NCBI GenBank assembly: GCA_045105615.1
Contig: JBGCDS010000027.1
Coordinates: 15,806-79,805 of the forward strand
Reading direction: 5' to 3'
Source of the DNA: UBA1858 sp045105615
Lineage (GTDB): Bacteria > Pseudomonadota > Gammaproteobacteria > UBA4575
DNA length: 64,000 bases
Shown here: positions 44,870 through 53,166 of the stretch, one piece after another
Numbering within the stretch: the stretch's first letter is position 1
How the letters are laid out: the number at the start of each line of letters is the position of its first letter
Made by a program: the position numbers and the translations under genes
Notes under the pieces: model-generated
The model's input: the letters and a program-made list of their open reading frames with translations, nothing else
Told to the model about the DNA's origin: nothing
Database searches by the model: none

Positions 44870-45421
44870 TCAAAACCAATACTGCGGATAACGTCGATAT
44901 GGTGAGAGGTTATTAATTAACACAGCCACTACCAACATAATGACTGCACCCGTTGCAATCGGTGTTAGCACAAACATATATGCCATCTCGTGTATTTGCT
45001 CACTACCTATAACTGCTATCAAAGCGGTGGCTCCTCCAGGAGGATGGATAGTACGCGTTAAATTCATCAATACTAATGACAGTGTGACCGCGGTTGCCGC
45101 CGCCAATGAGGGTTTGGCGCTAAACAACAAAGCACAGCTAACACCCACTATCGCTGACAGTATATGCCCACCAATAATATTTCTTGGCTGCGAAAAAGGG
45201 CTATTGGGAATACCATATACCAATACCGCTGTCGCACCAAAGGATCCAACCAGAAATAATGAATCAACTAGCTGTAGCGCTTGGTAATGACCAATATAAT
45301 AAATTGAAAATATACCTATAAATGCACCTAACGCTGACCAGAATATTTCATGCATAGGCGCACGTGGTGGAGCCTGCTTACCTCCTCGCATTTTTTCTAG
45401 GTATACAGAAATTATGTTCAT
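44870..45421 (-). CDS. HPP-family integral membrane protein
   Basis: 183 aa with four to five membrane helices. The name-giving motif is present in NLTRTIHPPGGATALIAVIG, along with SFGATAVLVYGIPNSPFSQPRNIIGGH. Some HPP proteins move nitrite in plant plastids; the function of bacterial forms is less clear, and many carry CBS domains, absent here. Located upstream of aprM in the opposite direction, sharing the long intergenic region. Confidence 0.88.
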   Translation of the reverse strand: MNIISVYLEKMRGGKQAPPRAPMHEIFWSALGAFIGIFSIYYIGHYQALQLVDSLFLVGSFGATAVLVYGIPNSPFSQPRNIIGGHILSAIVGVSCALLFSAKPSLAAATAVTLSLVLMNLTRTIHPPGGATALIAVIGSEQIHEMAYMFVLTPIATGAVIMLVVAVLINNLSPYRRYPQYWF

Positions 45422-45803
45422 TGCCTAAATGTATCCATTTGATTGACTACTTAGATTCAAAAAAGCGTACATCACCTGTTAGAAATCAAGGCCTTATAAT
45501 TCAAGTTTTTAAACGCCGGACGTTCATTTCCAGAACACCAATCTAACATGAATCACAAAAAGTGCATTAGAGACTTATAATATTAGATTTTATATATATA
45601 CTAATACAGATACCCTCGAACAGGCCCCTTGTATATGCCATGTTGATGGACAATTATACTTATATATAGCGCACGCCAAAACATCATCGTCCTCATAAGT
45701 TTACCTAAATCCGGCATAACTTAATTTTTGTTGTATTGTCCCTAATTCAGCATCACACTGAGATTACAAAAAAAATAACATTATTGTCAGGAGGCACAAA
45801 ATA
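45422..45803. other. Non-coding 382-nt region between HPP gene and aprM
   Basis: AT-rich region with no open frame supported by start signals. It must hold divergent promoters for the HPP gene and the aprMBA operon. I could not pick a convincing -35/-10 pair by eye. The last part holds AGGAGG at 45789-45794, nine bases before the aprM ATG, an unusually strong ribosome binding site in agreement with high expression. Confidence 0.6.
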
Positions 45804-46655
45804 ATGTTCGAAACCAACCCTTTTGCTGTACTTTCAGCATATATTTCCCCTGAGATCATGCAAGGCTACGTCATTCTGATGTTTATCTTTGTTGTTGCCG
45901 GCACGATTCTCGACATGATGCACAAAAAAAGTGCGCAGTACTTCTTTGAAAATGCTGAGAAAGCAAAAAAGAATGCAAAACGCACTGTAGGCGGTGGAGA
46001 GAAGATATCCATGGCCGTCGCGACAGTGGCAAATGAGGTATTAACCTCTGGCGAATTCAAGAGCACACGCCGTAGACTGTCTCATCTATTAACAATGTAT
46101 GGTTTCATTATTTTTGTTGCCACTACTGCATGGTTGATTTTCAATTACACCTCAGAAGCAGCTGCTGCACCTACCGCATTGACAACAATGTGGCATGTTG
46201 GCGCCATTATGCTTTGCCTAGGTGGTTACTGGTTTTGGTTCTTCATCCGTGTTGACGTCGCCTCTGAAGGCGTGAAGTGGTACAACTTCAACGGTCGTGG
46301 TGACATTTTCATTGTTTCTTTGATCACAACAGGCACTTTCGCATTATTATGGTCAGGTACGCTAGCCAGCGGCGGATTACTCAACGTAATCGCCTTTGTC
46401 TTATTCATTGTATCTAGCACAATGTTGTTCAGCACTGTATTTTGGTCGAAGTTTGCACATATGTTCTTCAAGCCTGCTGCAGCGTTCCAAAAGCGCACTA
46501 CTAAGGCTGATGGTTCATTTGAAAATCTGCCTGAAGTCGGCGATCTTTCAGATCCTGCTATTCAATCAAAATTCCCGGATATCCCAGAGTATATGGGCAC
46601 AAATCCACCAAACATGGGCCAAGGTATCAAACGTGAAGCCCCAAGCCATTATTAA
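45804..46655 (+). CDS. aprM: Adenylylsulfate reductase membrane anchor AprM
   Basis: 283 aa with about five membrane helices (near 18-38, 91-110, 128-146, 168-188, 193-215). Opening MFETNPFAVLSAYISPEIMQGY, the GGGEKISMAVATVANEVLTSGEF loop and RRLSHLLTMYGFIIFVATT match AprM, the quinone-interacting membrane protein of sulfur oxidisers that replaces QmoABC as electron link for AprBA. A strong ribosome binding site precedes it. The last ~60 residues form a soluble, Pro-rich tail that may dock AprB. aprM-aprB-aprA are in the usual order. Confidence 0.9.
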   Translation: MFETNPFAVLSAYISPEIMQGYVILMFIFVVAGTILDMMHKKSAQYFFENAEKAKKNAKRTVGGGEKISMAVATVANEVLTSGEFKSTRRRLSHLLTMYGFIIFVATTAWLIFNYTSEAAAAPTALTTMWHVGAIMLCLGGYWFWFFIRVDVASEGVKWYNFNGRGDIFIVSLITTGTFALLWSGTLASGGLLNVIAFVLFIVSSTMLFSTVFWSKFAHMFFKPAAAFQKRTTKADGSFENLPEVGDLSDPAIQSKFPDIPEYMGTNPPNMGQGIKREAPSHY

Positions 46656-46683
46656 TACTTAAAATTTAATAGAGAGAAATATC

Positions 46684-47166
46684 ATGCCTACTTTTGTATA
46701 TATGACTCGTTGCGATGGTTGTGGACATTGCGTTGATATCTGCCCTTCAGACATCATGCATATCGACACTACTACCCGACGTGCTTACAACATTGAGCCA
46801 AACATGTGCTGGGAGTGTTACTCCTGCGTTAAGGCTTGCCCACATAATGCTATCGACGTTCGTGGTTATGCTGACTTTGCTCCACTAGGTCACTCAGTAC
46901 GAGTAATTCGCGATGAAGAGAAAGGTGTTATTGCCTGGCGTATTAAATTCCGCAACGGCAAGAAAGACATGAATCTGTTAGCTCCGATTACAACTAAACC
47001 TTGGGGTACAGCTATTCCGAATCTATCGGATGAATCTGCTCCTAGTAAGGATATGACTGATAGCCAGCTACTTTTCAATGAGCCGAAATACATCCGTTTG
47101 GATGAAGGTGGTTTACATACGCTTGAGTCTAACGGCTTGAAGATGAAAGAAGGAGTTTACTACTAA
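46684..47166 (+). CDS. aprB: Adenylylsulfate reductase beta subunit AprB
   Basis: 160 aa. Two [4Fe-4S] sites: CDGCGHCVDIC (Cys10, 13, 16, 20) and CWECYSCVKAC (Cys42, 45, 48, 52). The C-terminal tail (about 90-160) wraps around AprA in known structures. AprB passes electrons between the AprA flavin and the membrane anchor. Its last base is shared with the aprA start (TAATG), so the two are translated in fixed ratio. Confidence 0.96.
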   Translation: MPTFVYMTRCDGCGHCVDICPSDIMHIDTTTRRAYNIEPNMCWECYSCVKACPHNAIDVRGYADFAPLGHSVRVIRDEEKGVIAWRIKFRNGKKDMNLLAPITTKPWGTAIPNLSDESAPSKDMTDSQLLFNEPKYIRLDEGGLHTLESNGLKMKEGVYY

Positions 47167-49046
47167 TGGGTTATAAAACTGTTGTAGAAGATGACATTGA
47201 TGTACTGATCACTGGTGCTGGCATGGCCGGTACCGGTGCTGCATTCGAGTCTAGATATTGGGGCAAGGACAAGAAAATTGTCATTGCTGAGAAAGCAAAC
47301 ATGGATCGCTCAGGTGCAGTTGCACAGGGTCTATATGCTATCAACACATATATGGGAACTCGTTTCGGTGAAAACAATCCTGAAGATCACGTACGTTACG
47401 CGCGTATGGATTTGATGGGTATGGTACGTGAAGATTTGCTATTTGATATGGCTCGCCATGTTGATTCAGCAGTGCACCAATTCGAAGAATGGGGTTTGCC
47501 ATTAATGCGTGATCCTAAGACCGGTGCTTATCAGCGCGAAGGTCGTTGGCAGATCATGATTCACGGTGAGTCATACAAGCCTATCGTGGCTGAAGCTGCT
47601 AAAAAATCAGCAGACAAAGTATTCAACCGTATCTGTGTTACTCATTTGTTAATGGATGATGCAAAAGAAAATCGTGTTGCTGGTGCTGTTGGCTTCAACG
47701 TACGTACGGGTGATTATCACGTATTCAAATCTAAAGCTGTTGTTTGTGCTGCCGGTGGCGCGTCAAATATCTTCAAGCCTCGTTCAGTGGGTGAAGGTGC
47801 AGGTCGTGTTTGGTATGCACCATGGTCATCAGGTTCAGCTTACGGCTTGCTAATTGAAGCAGGCGCGAAAATGACACAGATGGAAAACCGTATTGTGTTA
47901 GCGCGCTTCAAAGACGGCTACGGTCCAGTAGGTGCTTACTTCTTACACCTTAAGACTTACACACAGAATGGTGTCGGCGAAGAGTATGAGTCAAAGTGGT
48001 TCCCTGAATTATCGAAAATGGTTGGTAAAGAATACCTCGATACAGAAGGTCAGCATTTATCTCATAAACCAATTCCAACTTGCTTACGTAACCATGCATT
48101 CATCAACGAAGTAAATGCAGGTCGCGGACCGATTCACATGGTTACCATGGAAGCGTTCCAAGATCCTCATCTTGAAGAAATTGGTTGGCATAACTTCTTA
48201 GGTATGACAGTTGGTCAAGCCGTCCTTTGGGCAGCAACTGACGTCGATCCTAAATATGAGAACCCTGAACTAACAACTTCAGAGCCATATGTAATGGGTT
48301 CACATGCCACCGGTTGTGGTGCATGGGTCTCAGGTCCAGAAGATATCGCACCAGATGAGTACTTCTGGGGTTACAACCGTATGACAACAGTTGAAGGTCT
48401 ATTCGGCGCAGGTGATGCTGCTGGTGGTACACCACACGCATTCTCTTCTGGCTCATTCACAGAAGGTCGTTTAGCTGCTAAGGCTGCATGCAAATACATC
48501 GATGATGGAAAAGCAGAAGGCATTAGAGTTTCTCAAGAGCAAATTGATAGACGCGGTGAGCAAATCTTCAAGCCGATGGAACATTATAAAATCTATCGCA
48601 ATGAGATTACTGCGGGTTCAGTCAATCCTAATTACATCAACCCACGTCAGGGTCTTGATCGCTTGCAAAAGCTAATGGACGAGTACGCTGGTGGTGTAAC
48701 TGTTAGCTATATGACCAACGACAAGCTACTTAACATCGGTCTCAAGAAGATGAAGATGCTTGAGGAAGACTTAGAGAAGATTGCTGCTGAAGATATCCAT
48801 GAGTTACTTCGCGCATGGGAATTAAAGCATCGTCAACTCTCTTCTGAAGCTGTGTTACAACACACTTTATTCCGCAAGGAAACTCGTTGGCCTGGTTACT
48901 ACTACCGTGGTGACGCGATGAAACTAGATGACCAAAATTGGCATGTATTAACTGTTTCACGTCGTGATCCTAAAACTGGTGAGTACACCATGGAAAAAGC
49001 TCCTTGCTATCACTTAGTTAGTGATGCAGAGGAAAAAGTTGCGTAA
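47166..49046 (+). CDS. aprA: Adenylylsulfate reductase alpha subunit AprA
   Basis: 626 aa, full-length flavoprotein. FAD motif DVLITGAGMAGTGAAFESRYWG near residue 13 and typical AprA stretches such as KTYTQNGVGEEYESKWFPELSK, EPYVMGSHATGCGAWVSGPED and GAGDAAGGTPHAFSSGSFTEGRLAAK (named by resemblance). It catalyses AMP + sulfite to APS; in this context it presumably works in the oxidative direction. Codon use is biased toward GGT, CGT and GAA, unlike neighbours, as expected for a highly expressed gene. ATP sulfurylase (sat) is not in the window. Confidence 0.97.
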   Translation: MGYKTVVEDDIDVLITGAGMAGTGAAFESRYWGKDKKIVIAEKANMDRSGAVAQGLYAINTYMGTRFGENNPEDHVRYARMDLMGMVREDLLFDMARHVDSAVHQFEEWGLPLMRDPKTGAYQREGRWQIMIHGESYKPIVAEAAKKSADKVFNRICVTHLLMDDAKENRVAGAVGFNVRTGDYHVFKSKAVVCAAGGASNIFKPRSVGEGAGRVWYAPWSSGSAYGLLIEAGAKMTQMENRIVLARFKDGYGPVGAYFLHLKTYTQNGVGEEYESKWFPELSKMVGKEYLDTEGQHLSHKPIPTCLRNHAFINEVNAGRGPIHMVTMEAFQDPHLEEIGWHNFLGMTVGQAVLWAATDVDPKYENPELTTSEPYVMGSHATGCGAWVSGPEDIAPDEYFWGYNRMTTVEGLFGAGDAAGGTPHAFSSGSFTEGRLAAKAACKYIDDGKAEGIRVSQEQIDRRGEQIFKPMEHYKIYRNEITAGSVNPNYINPRQGLDRLQKLMDEYAGGVTVSYMTNDKLLNIGLKKMKMLEEDLEKIAAEDIHELLRAWELKHRQLSSEAVLQHTLFRKETRWPGYYYRGDAMKLDDQNWHVLTVSRRDPKTGEYTMEKAPCYHLVSDAEEKVA

Positions 49047-49058
49047 GTAGTCTTAACG

Positions 49059-49090
49059 ACAGGGGGTATTCAAAATTAGATATCCCCTGT
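49059..49090 (+). repeat. Hairpin directly behind aprA
   Basis: ACAGGGGGTA (49059-49068) pairs with TATCCCCTGT (49081-49090), 10 bp with one G-U pair and a 12-nt loop. It has no T-run, so it may stabilise the apr mRNA 3' end ahead of the stronger terminator at 49101-49149. Confidence 0.5.
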
Positions 49091-49100
49091 ACTTCACAGC

Positions 49101-49149
49101 TTTAACTAAAAAAGGCCAACAGCAAAACTGTTGGCCTTTTTTAGTTAAA
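49101..49149. terminator. Strong intrinsic terminator of aprMBA
   Basis: Perfect 22-bp stem with a 5-nt loop (CAAAA); the core is GGCCAACAG/CTGTTGGCC with flanking A-run and T-run on either side. It can act in both directions. Confidence 0.92.
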
Positions 49150-49170
49150 AATCGTTTAAAATCCATAAAT

Positions 49171-49234
49171 ATAAAAGGGGTCAGTACCCTTTAAAAAATC
49201 ATTAAAGAATTTAAAGGGTACTGACCCCTTTTAT
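49171..49234. repeat. REPIN-like element: two inverted 25-bp arms, each a hairpin
   Basis: The left arm (49171-49195) contains AAAGGGGTCAGTACCCTTTA; the right arm (49210-49234) is its exact reverse complement; the 14-nt spacer is AT-rich. Each arm is itself a partial palindrome (AAAGGG...CCCTTT). This is the architecture of REP doublets mobilised by RAYT-type Y1 transposases. No such transposase is in the window. A single related arm lies at 63138-63159. Confidence 0.75.
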
Positions 49235-49258
49235 CACTCACACACTATAGATTTACCC

Positions 49259-49609
49259 ATGAACATAATTGATAAAACTGACGAAGAAATTCTAGCTATT
49301 GCAAACCCGATGTGGGACGACCTCATCAAGTACTCAAACGAAGGTGAATATGGCAAATTCATCCGCAACTTCTCCTACGACTTACTAATAGGCTTAAACG
49401 AAGTCGAAGTAGGCAAACAATTCGCAAAAAGCGAACTCACCAGAAACCTGCAGACTGATTACGATTTCCTTGGCATTATCCGTCGCGGAGAACACATCAC
49501 TATTTTATATCGCGTAAGAAGCACAAAAAAAGAAGGTGAATGGCTAGGACGTTTTGTCCTTGGTTATGAACGCGAAGAGATTAAAATTTTTGCTGCCGCT
49601 ATTTTTTAA
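49259..49609 (+). CDS. Uncharacterised 116-aa protein downstream of apr
   Basis: 116 aa, soluble, no signal. Composition and spacing (NEGEYGKFIRNFSYDLLIGLNEVEVGKQFAKSEL; ILYRVRSTKKEGEWLGRFVLGYE) suggest a small alpha+beta NTF2/SnoaL-like fold, which I cannot confirm. First gene after the apr terminator and REPIN element, followed by the FKBP-like gene at 46 nt. Confidence 0.6.
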   Translation: MNIIDKTDEEILAIANPMWDDLIKYSNEGEYGKFIRNFSYDLLIGLNEVEVGKQFAKSELTRNLQTDYDFLGIIRRGEHITILYRVRSTKKEGEWLGRFVLGYEREEIKIFAAAIF

Positions 49610-49654
49610 TTTAACCCGCAATTGATTGAATAAATTACGGGCAGGAATACGACC

Positions 49655-50194
49655 ATGAATGAAACAACTAAAGATGTTATCGAAAATGGAAAGCTTGTTG
49701 AATTGATATACAAAATCATCGATTCAAAATCTAACGAGGTGCTAACCTCAGTCGAATACCCTATTGGTTATATTCACGGTATTACCGAAGCTTTTGCACC
49801 TCAGGTGACTTCAGCATTGGAAGGCAAAGTTGTAGGTGATTTCATCGATGCACCCATTGACTGCAATACTCTATATGGCCCTCGTGATGAGTCATTAGTA
49901 TTTACCGACCATATCGATAACGTGCCTGAAGAATACCGCGAAGTGGGCATGTCTATCTTGATGGAAAATGATCAAGGTCAAACAAAGAGTTTTCTAGTCA
50001 CAAGAGTTGACGAAAAATCGGTGACCATTGACGGCAACAATCCACTTTGCGAACGAGAAGTGATTTTCAAACTTGAAATTCTCACTGTACGCGATGCAAC
50101 ACCAGAAGAAATCGAAGTCGGTGGGCCGGTGAACGCTGAACCAGATATTAGTGAGATTGTAGGTAAAGATCAGCGTGTAGAGCCTATTAATTAG
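49655..50194 (+). CDS. FKBP/SlyD-like peptidyl-prolyl isomerase-related protein
   Basis: 179 aa. VELIYKIIDSKSNEVLTSVEYPIGYIHGITEAFAPQVTSALEGKVVGDF follows the FKBP half-domain plan of SlyD (GYIHG at the beginning of the flap region), then FTDHIDNVPEEYREVGMSILMENDQGQ resembles the insert-in-flap, and CEREVIFKLEILTVRDATPEEI the closing strands. There is no His-rich metal tail as in E. coli SlyD. Probable folding chaperone/isomerase. Confidence 0.78.
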   Translation: MNETTKDVIENGKLVELIYKIIDSKSNEVLTSVEYPIGYIHGITEAFAPQVTSALEGKVVGDFIDAPIDCNTLYGPRDESLVFTDHIDNVPEEYREVGMSILMENDQGQTKSFLVTRVDEKSVTIDGNNPLCEREVIFKLEILTVRDATPEEIEVGGPVNAEPDISEIVGKDQRVEPIN

Positions 50195-50239
50195 AACCTA
50201 TTAGTTAATTTATCTATCCCCATAACACGGAGTGTTAAC

Positions 50240-51349
50240 TTGCCTCACAATTTATATGCCGAAACGCTTTTAACCCCAGGACTAAACGTTCCAATAGTAT
50301 GGCGTTTTCAAAACAAAGCCTCGCATATTATCAAACTACTTGATAGTGACTCGCCAGTATGTAAAGCACTCACTCAAGCAATTGATCGTTATGGTGAAAC
50401 TTTCTTTGAGATAGCCCCGAATAAAGAAACACTCATTGAATGGGCTAACTCACAAAAAACCTTAGTCGACACCGCCGATGTCAGAGAACTAAGACTCGGT
50501 GGCGCTCATGTATTTCAGCAAGCCATCGAACTATTCCAAGGCTTGCAAATGATGGTAGACAAGGAAGAAGACCCAGCAAGGTGGTCTGCAATTCATCACA
50601 ACATTGGCGACATAATGGGCTTCATCGGACAACGCAGTGGTAGCTCACATTTTCTTGAACAGGCAGCCATGTCTTACGAGTTAGCGCTAGAAGTGCGCAC
50701 TCTTGAAGAGATGCCATATGAGTGGGCCAGTACTCAATACAGTCTAGGTGTTGTCATGCAAACACTAGGACAGCTGGAAGATGACACAGGTTTCTTAAAA
50801 CAAGCGGCTGATATCTTTAAACAGGCTTCGACAGGCTTAAAAAGAGAAGAGCATCCAGACGACTGGGCAACGGCATTATGCAGTGTCGGTAATGTGTTAT
50901 GCCTATTGGGAACACATCGCAAAGGTTCAAGAACACTAGAACAAGCCGTTGTTGTCATGCGTAACGCCATGGCAGAACGTACCCCTGACAAATCAGCTTA
51001 TGGCTGGGCAATCACACAAAATAATGTTGCGGCCACTCTACAAGCTTTAGGCAAGCATGAGGAAGACATTCAATCACTTGAAGAGTCGATTCCTATTTAT
51101 GATGCCACCTTAAAAGCATTAGCAAAAGATGATGTGCCGATGATGTGGGCAATGGTTACTGCCAATCGCGCATCAGCCATGCACGCCTTAGCAACCGAAT
51201 CAGATCATGTCGAGATGGCGTTAAGAGCGGTTTCTGAATTTGATGCCATTGCCCAATTATTTGCCAGTGCAGACTTGACGAATTATCAGAAACTGGCTGA
51301 AGAACGAAGAGATGAGTCTAAAAAATTAGTCAAATTACTACAGATTTAA
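50240..51349 (+). CDS. TPR-like repeat protein
   Basis: 369 aa with a TTG start; CGGAGTG lies about nine bases in front. After an N-terminal ~90-residue region come about five helical repeats of roughly 45-50 residues of the pattern P-x2-WA-x2-Q-x2-LG-x3-LG-x6-LEQA (DPARWSAIHHNIGDIMGFIG, MPYEWASTQYSLGVVMQTLG, HPDDWATALCSVGNVLCLLG, SAYGWAITQNNVAATLQALG). This resembles TPR proteins where each unit holds a WAxxQ motif. Likely a protein-interaction scaffold. Confidence 0.75.
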   Translation: MPHNLYAETLLTPGLNVPIVWRFQNKASHIIKLLDSDSPVCKALTQAIDRYGETFFEIAPNKETLIEWANSQKTLVDTADVRELRLGGAHVFQQAIELFQGLQMMVDKEEDPARWSAIHHNIGDIMGFIGQRSGSSHFLEQAAMSYELALEVRTLEEMPYEWASTQYSLGVVMQTLGQLEDDTGFLKQAADIFKQASTGLKREEHPDDWATALCSVGNVLCLLGTHRKGSRTLEQAVVVMRNAMAERTPDKSAYGWAITQNNVAATLQALGKHEEDIQSLEESIPIYDATLKALAKDDVPMMWAMVTANRASAMHALATESDHVEMALRAVSEFDAIAQLFASADLTNYQKLAEERRDESKKLVKLLQI

Positions 51350-51467
51350 TCTGCTCATAAACATTCTTGTACTGGATAGAAAACTTGAATACTGATCTAC
51401 CCAGTGTGATGGCGCATAGAATGTTCTATGATTTCAAATTAAGCGAATAACCGTAAAGTGCATTCAA

Positions 51468-52382
51468 TTGATCAAAGCCTACTCACAACGCTTAATGCCT
51501 CCTTATTCTGGGCAGATGCAAATCGTAGAGTCAGACAGCGCTCGTGCACTGACGCTAGATTGTGATACTTGGGAAATTCAATTTCTACATTCGCCCAAAA
51601 ACTCATTAGATTCAAATAGCGATCAACAGAATGTTAAACGCTACTTTCGAGTAGCGATGATTAAAGATAGTGATATCCGTCAGAAAACATTAGCTTCATT
51701 GCAGGATAAAAGTGAAAGTAATGACAATAATGATGAAGATATCGACGATCGCATTATGGAATTATTACACTACCTTGCTGATGCACAGTTACCATTTCCT
51801 GCGAAAGATATCTTTGAATATTGGTTGCTTGACGGCAAAGACCAGTCACCATTAGCGCTCATCTATTCATGCACGCAAGAAGATCAAAAGAAAACATTTC
51901 CAGAACGTGCAGAATGGACTGCTCTACCCGCAGCTGTGATGCCAATAGACAGATCTGAACAAGAAATATCTGATGAATATGCGCCGATTAATTACCAAGT
52001 AGAACGCTTAGTTGCTGAACGTGCAGGCTTTTATGCCAAGGCACAGTGGTTTACTCGGGAAGATATTAAGGATGACTCTTTCCCACCGTTACTGCTAAAG
52101 CAGGATTGGGGAGAAAGTAGCAGCGCAGAGTTATGTCAGCGCTATCTACAACGACAATCGCCGCGTTTACTCATGCTACATGGGCTACATCAAAAAGAGC
52201 GAGCAAAGCTGGAAATCAACGCGCGCAAACATGCACTTGAGGTAGGACGATTTTATAAACTTTATCCAGAAATCGTGGATCAAGCACTCATGGATTCCAT
52301 CCGCGTCGAAGCTAGATTACGCGGTGTAACTGAAGGCCAACCTGATATTCATAAACGTAGAGATGGTATTCATTATCTCTAA
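51468..52382 (+). CDS. Uncharacterised 304-aa protein
   Basis: 304 aa with a TTG start. The protein has an N-terminal beta-rich region (GQMQIVESDSARALTLDCDTWEIQFLH), an acidic linker (ESNDNNDEDIDD) and a helical C-terminal half rich in charged residues (CQRYLQRQSPRLLMLHGLHQKERAKLEINARKHALEVGRFY). No family recognised. It stands between the TPR-like gene and the YCII gene in the same direction, about 100 nt from each. Confidence 0.65.
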   Translation: MIKAYSQRLMPPYSGQMQIVESDSARALTLDCDTWEIQFLHSPKNSLDSNSDQQNVKRYFRVAMIKDSDIRQKTLASLQDKSESNDNNDEDIDDRIMELLHYLADAQLPFPAKDIFEYWLLDGKDQSPLALIYSCTQEDQKKTFPERAEWTALPAAVMPIDRSEQEISDEYAPINYQVERLVAERAGFYAKAQWFTREDIKDDSFPPLLLKQDWGESSSAELCQRYLQRQSPRLLMLHGLHQKERAKLEINARKHALEVGRFYKLYPEIVDQALMDSIRVEARLRGVTEGQPDIHKRRDGIHYL

Positions 52383-52468
52383 TAATTTTCTACCAAATAC
52401 GCATAAGGCAATACCGCAACACCGAGAACGTTGTATTATGAGTAATTAGAAACGAGAGGATATTGGTC

Positions 52469-52795
52469 ATGCCACAGTTCATTTTTATATACCTTGGGGG
52501 TGATTACCCTACCAACCCTGAAGAAGGCAAAAAGCACTTTGAAAAATACCAGGGGTGGTTATCCGAGCTAGGTGATGCTGTGATCAGCCCAGCCATTCCA
52601 TTTAAAGATACTCATACAGTACACCCCGATGGAAAGACCGAACCTGGAACGACCACACTCATGTCGGGTATGAGTATCCTAAGATTTGAATCCATGCAGG
52701 CAGCGCTTGACGCCGCAAAATCATGTCCGTTCCGAGAAATTAACGGCACACTCGAAGTCTCCGAAATGATCGACATGTCCAAGACTGAGCATTAA
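52469..52795 (+). CDS. YCII-related (DGPF-like) protein
   Basis: 108 aa from the ATG at 52469, eight bases after GAGAGGA. PQFIFIYLGGDYP, HFEKYQGWLSELGDAVISP and FESMQAALDAAKSCPF are the pattern of the YCII/DGPF superfamily (alpha+beta barrel, ferredoxin-like). Functions vary (dehydrochlorinase-like, sigma-factor-associated). The small gene pair downstream follows at 16 nt. Confidence 0.75.
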   Translation: MPQFIFIYLGGDYPTNPEEGKKHFEKYQGWLSELGDAVISPAIPFKDTHTVHPDGKTEPGTTTLMSGMSILRFESMQAALDAAKSCPFREINGTLEVSEMIDMSKTEH

Positions 52796-52811
52796 AAATA
52801 GCATCGCCCCT

Positions 52812-53123
52812 ATGACGCACAAATTAATTCAAAAAAATTTACTACATGGCACGCAAGAGCTTGAGCTTATTGATGATGTCATCAAGGTTAAAATCAGTAG
52901 TCTGCTGAAAAGCAATAAAGAACTTGATATAGATGTCGCGATACTCAACCCAGAACCTGTCATCACTAAAACACAATTACATTTTCATAGCCGCGTAAAG
53001 TGTGGCCCACTGATTTCTTTAACCTTGAACAAACCTAACGCCGAAAAATTTAATGCTTTTGTTGATGCCGTTAAAGCCAAAGCAAAAATGGAATTTGATG
53101 TCTTTGCTGGTCTGCAAAAATAG
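52812..53123 (+). CDS. Uncharacterised protein, first of two tandem paralogues
   Basis: 103 aa. KLIQKNLLHGTQELELIDDVIKVKISSLLKSNKELDIDVAILNPEPVITKTQLHF (named by alignment) matches residues 1-95 of the next gene closely; the shared core is VAILNPEPVITKTxLxFxSRV. No known domain recognised. The pair lies 16 nt after the YCII gene, in the same direction. Confidence 0.65.
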   Translation: MTHKLIQKNLLHGTQELELIDDVIKVKISSLLKSNKELDIDVAILNPEPVITKTQLHFHSRVKCGPLISLTLNKPNAEKFNAFVDAVKAKAKMEFDVFAGLQK

Positions 53124-53166
53124 TTCGCAAAATTGATACATGTAACCGGCCTAACCTCTAAAAAAT

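Noticed and set aside
49171..49234. REPIN-like arms as a two-repeat CRISPR remnant
   Set aside because: The arms are inverted, not direct, repeats with a 14-nt spacer, and no cas gene is present.
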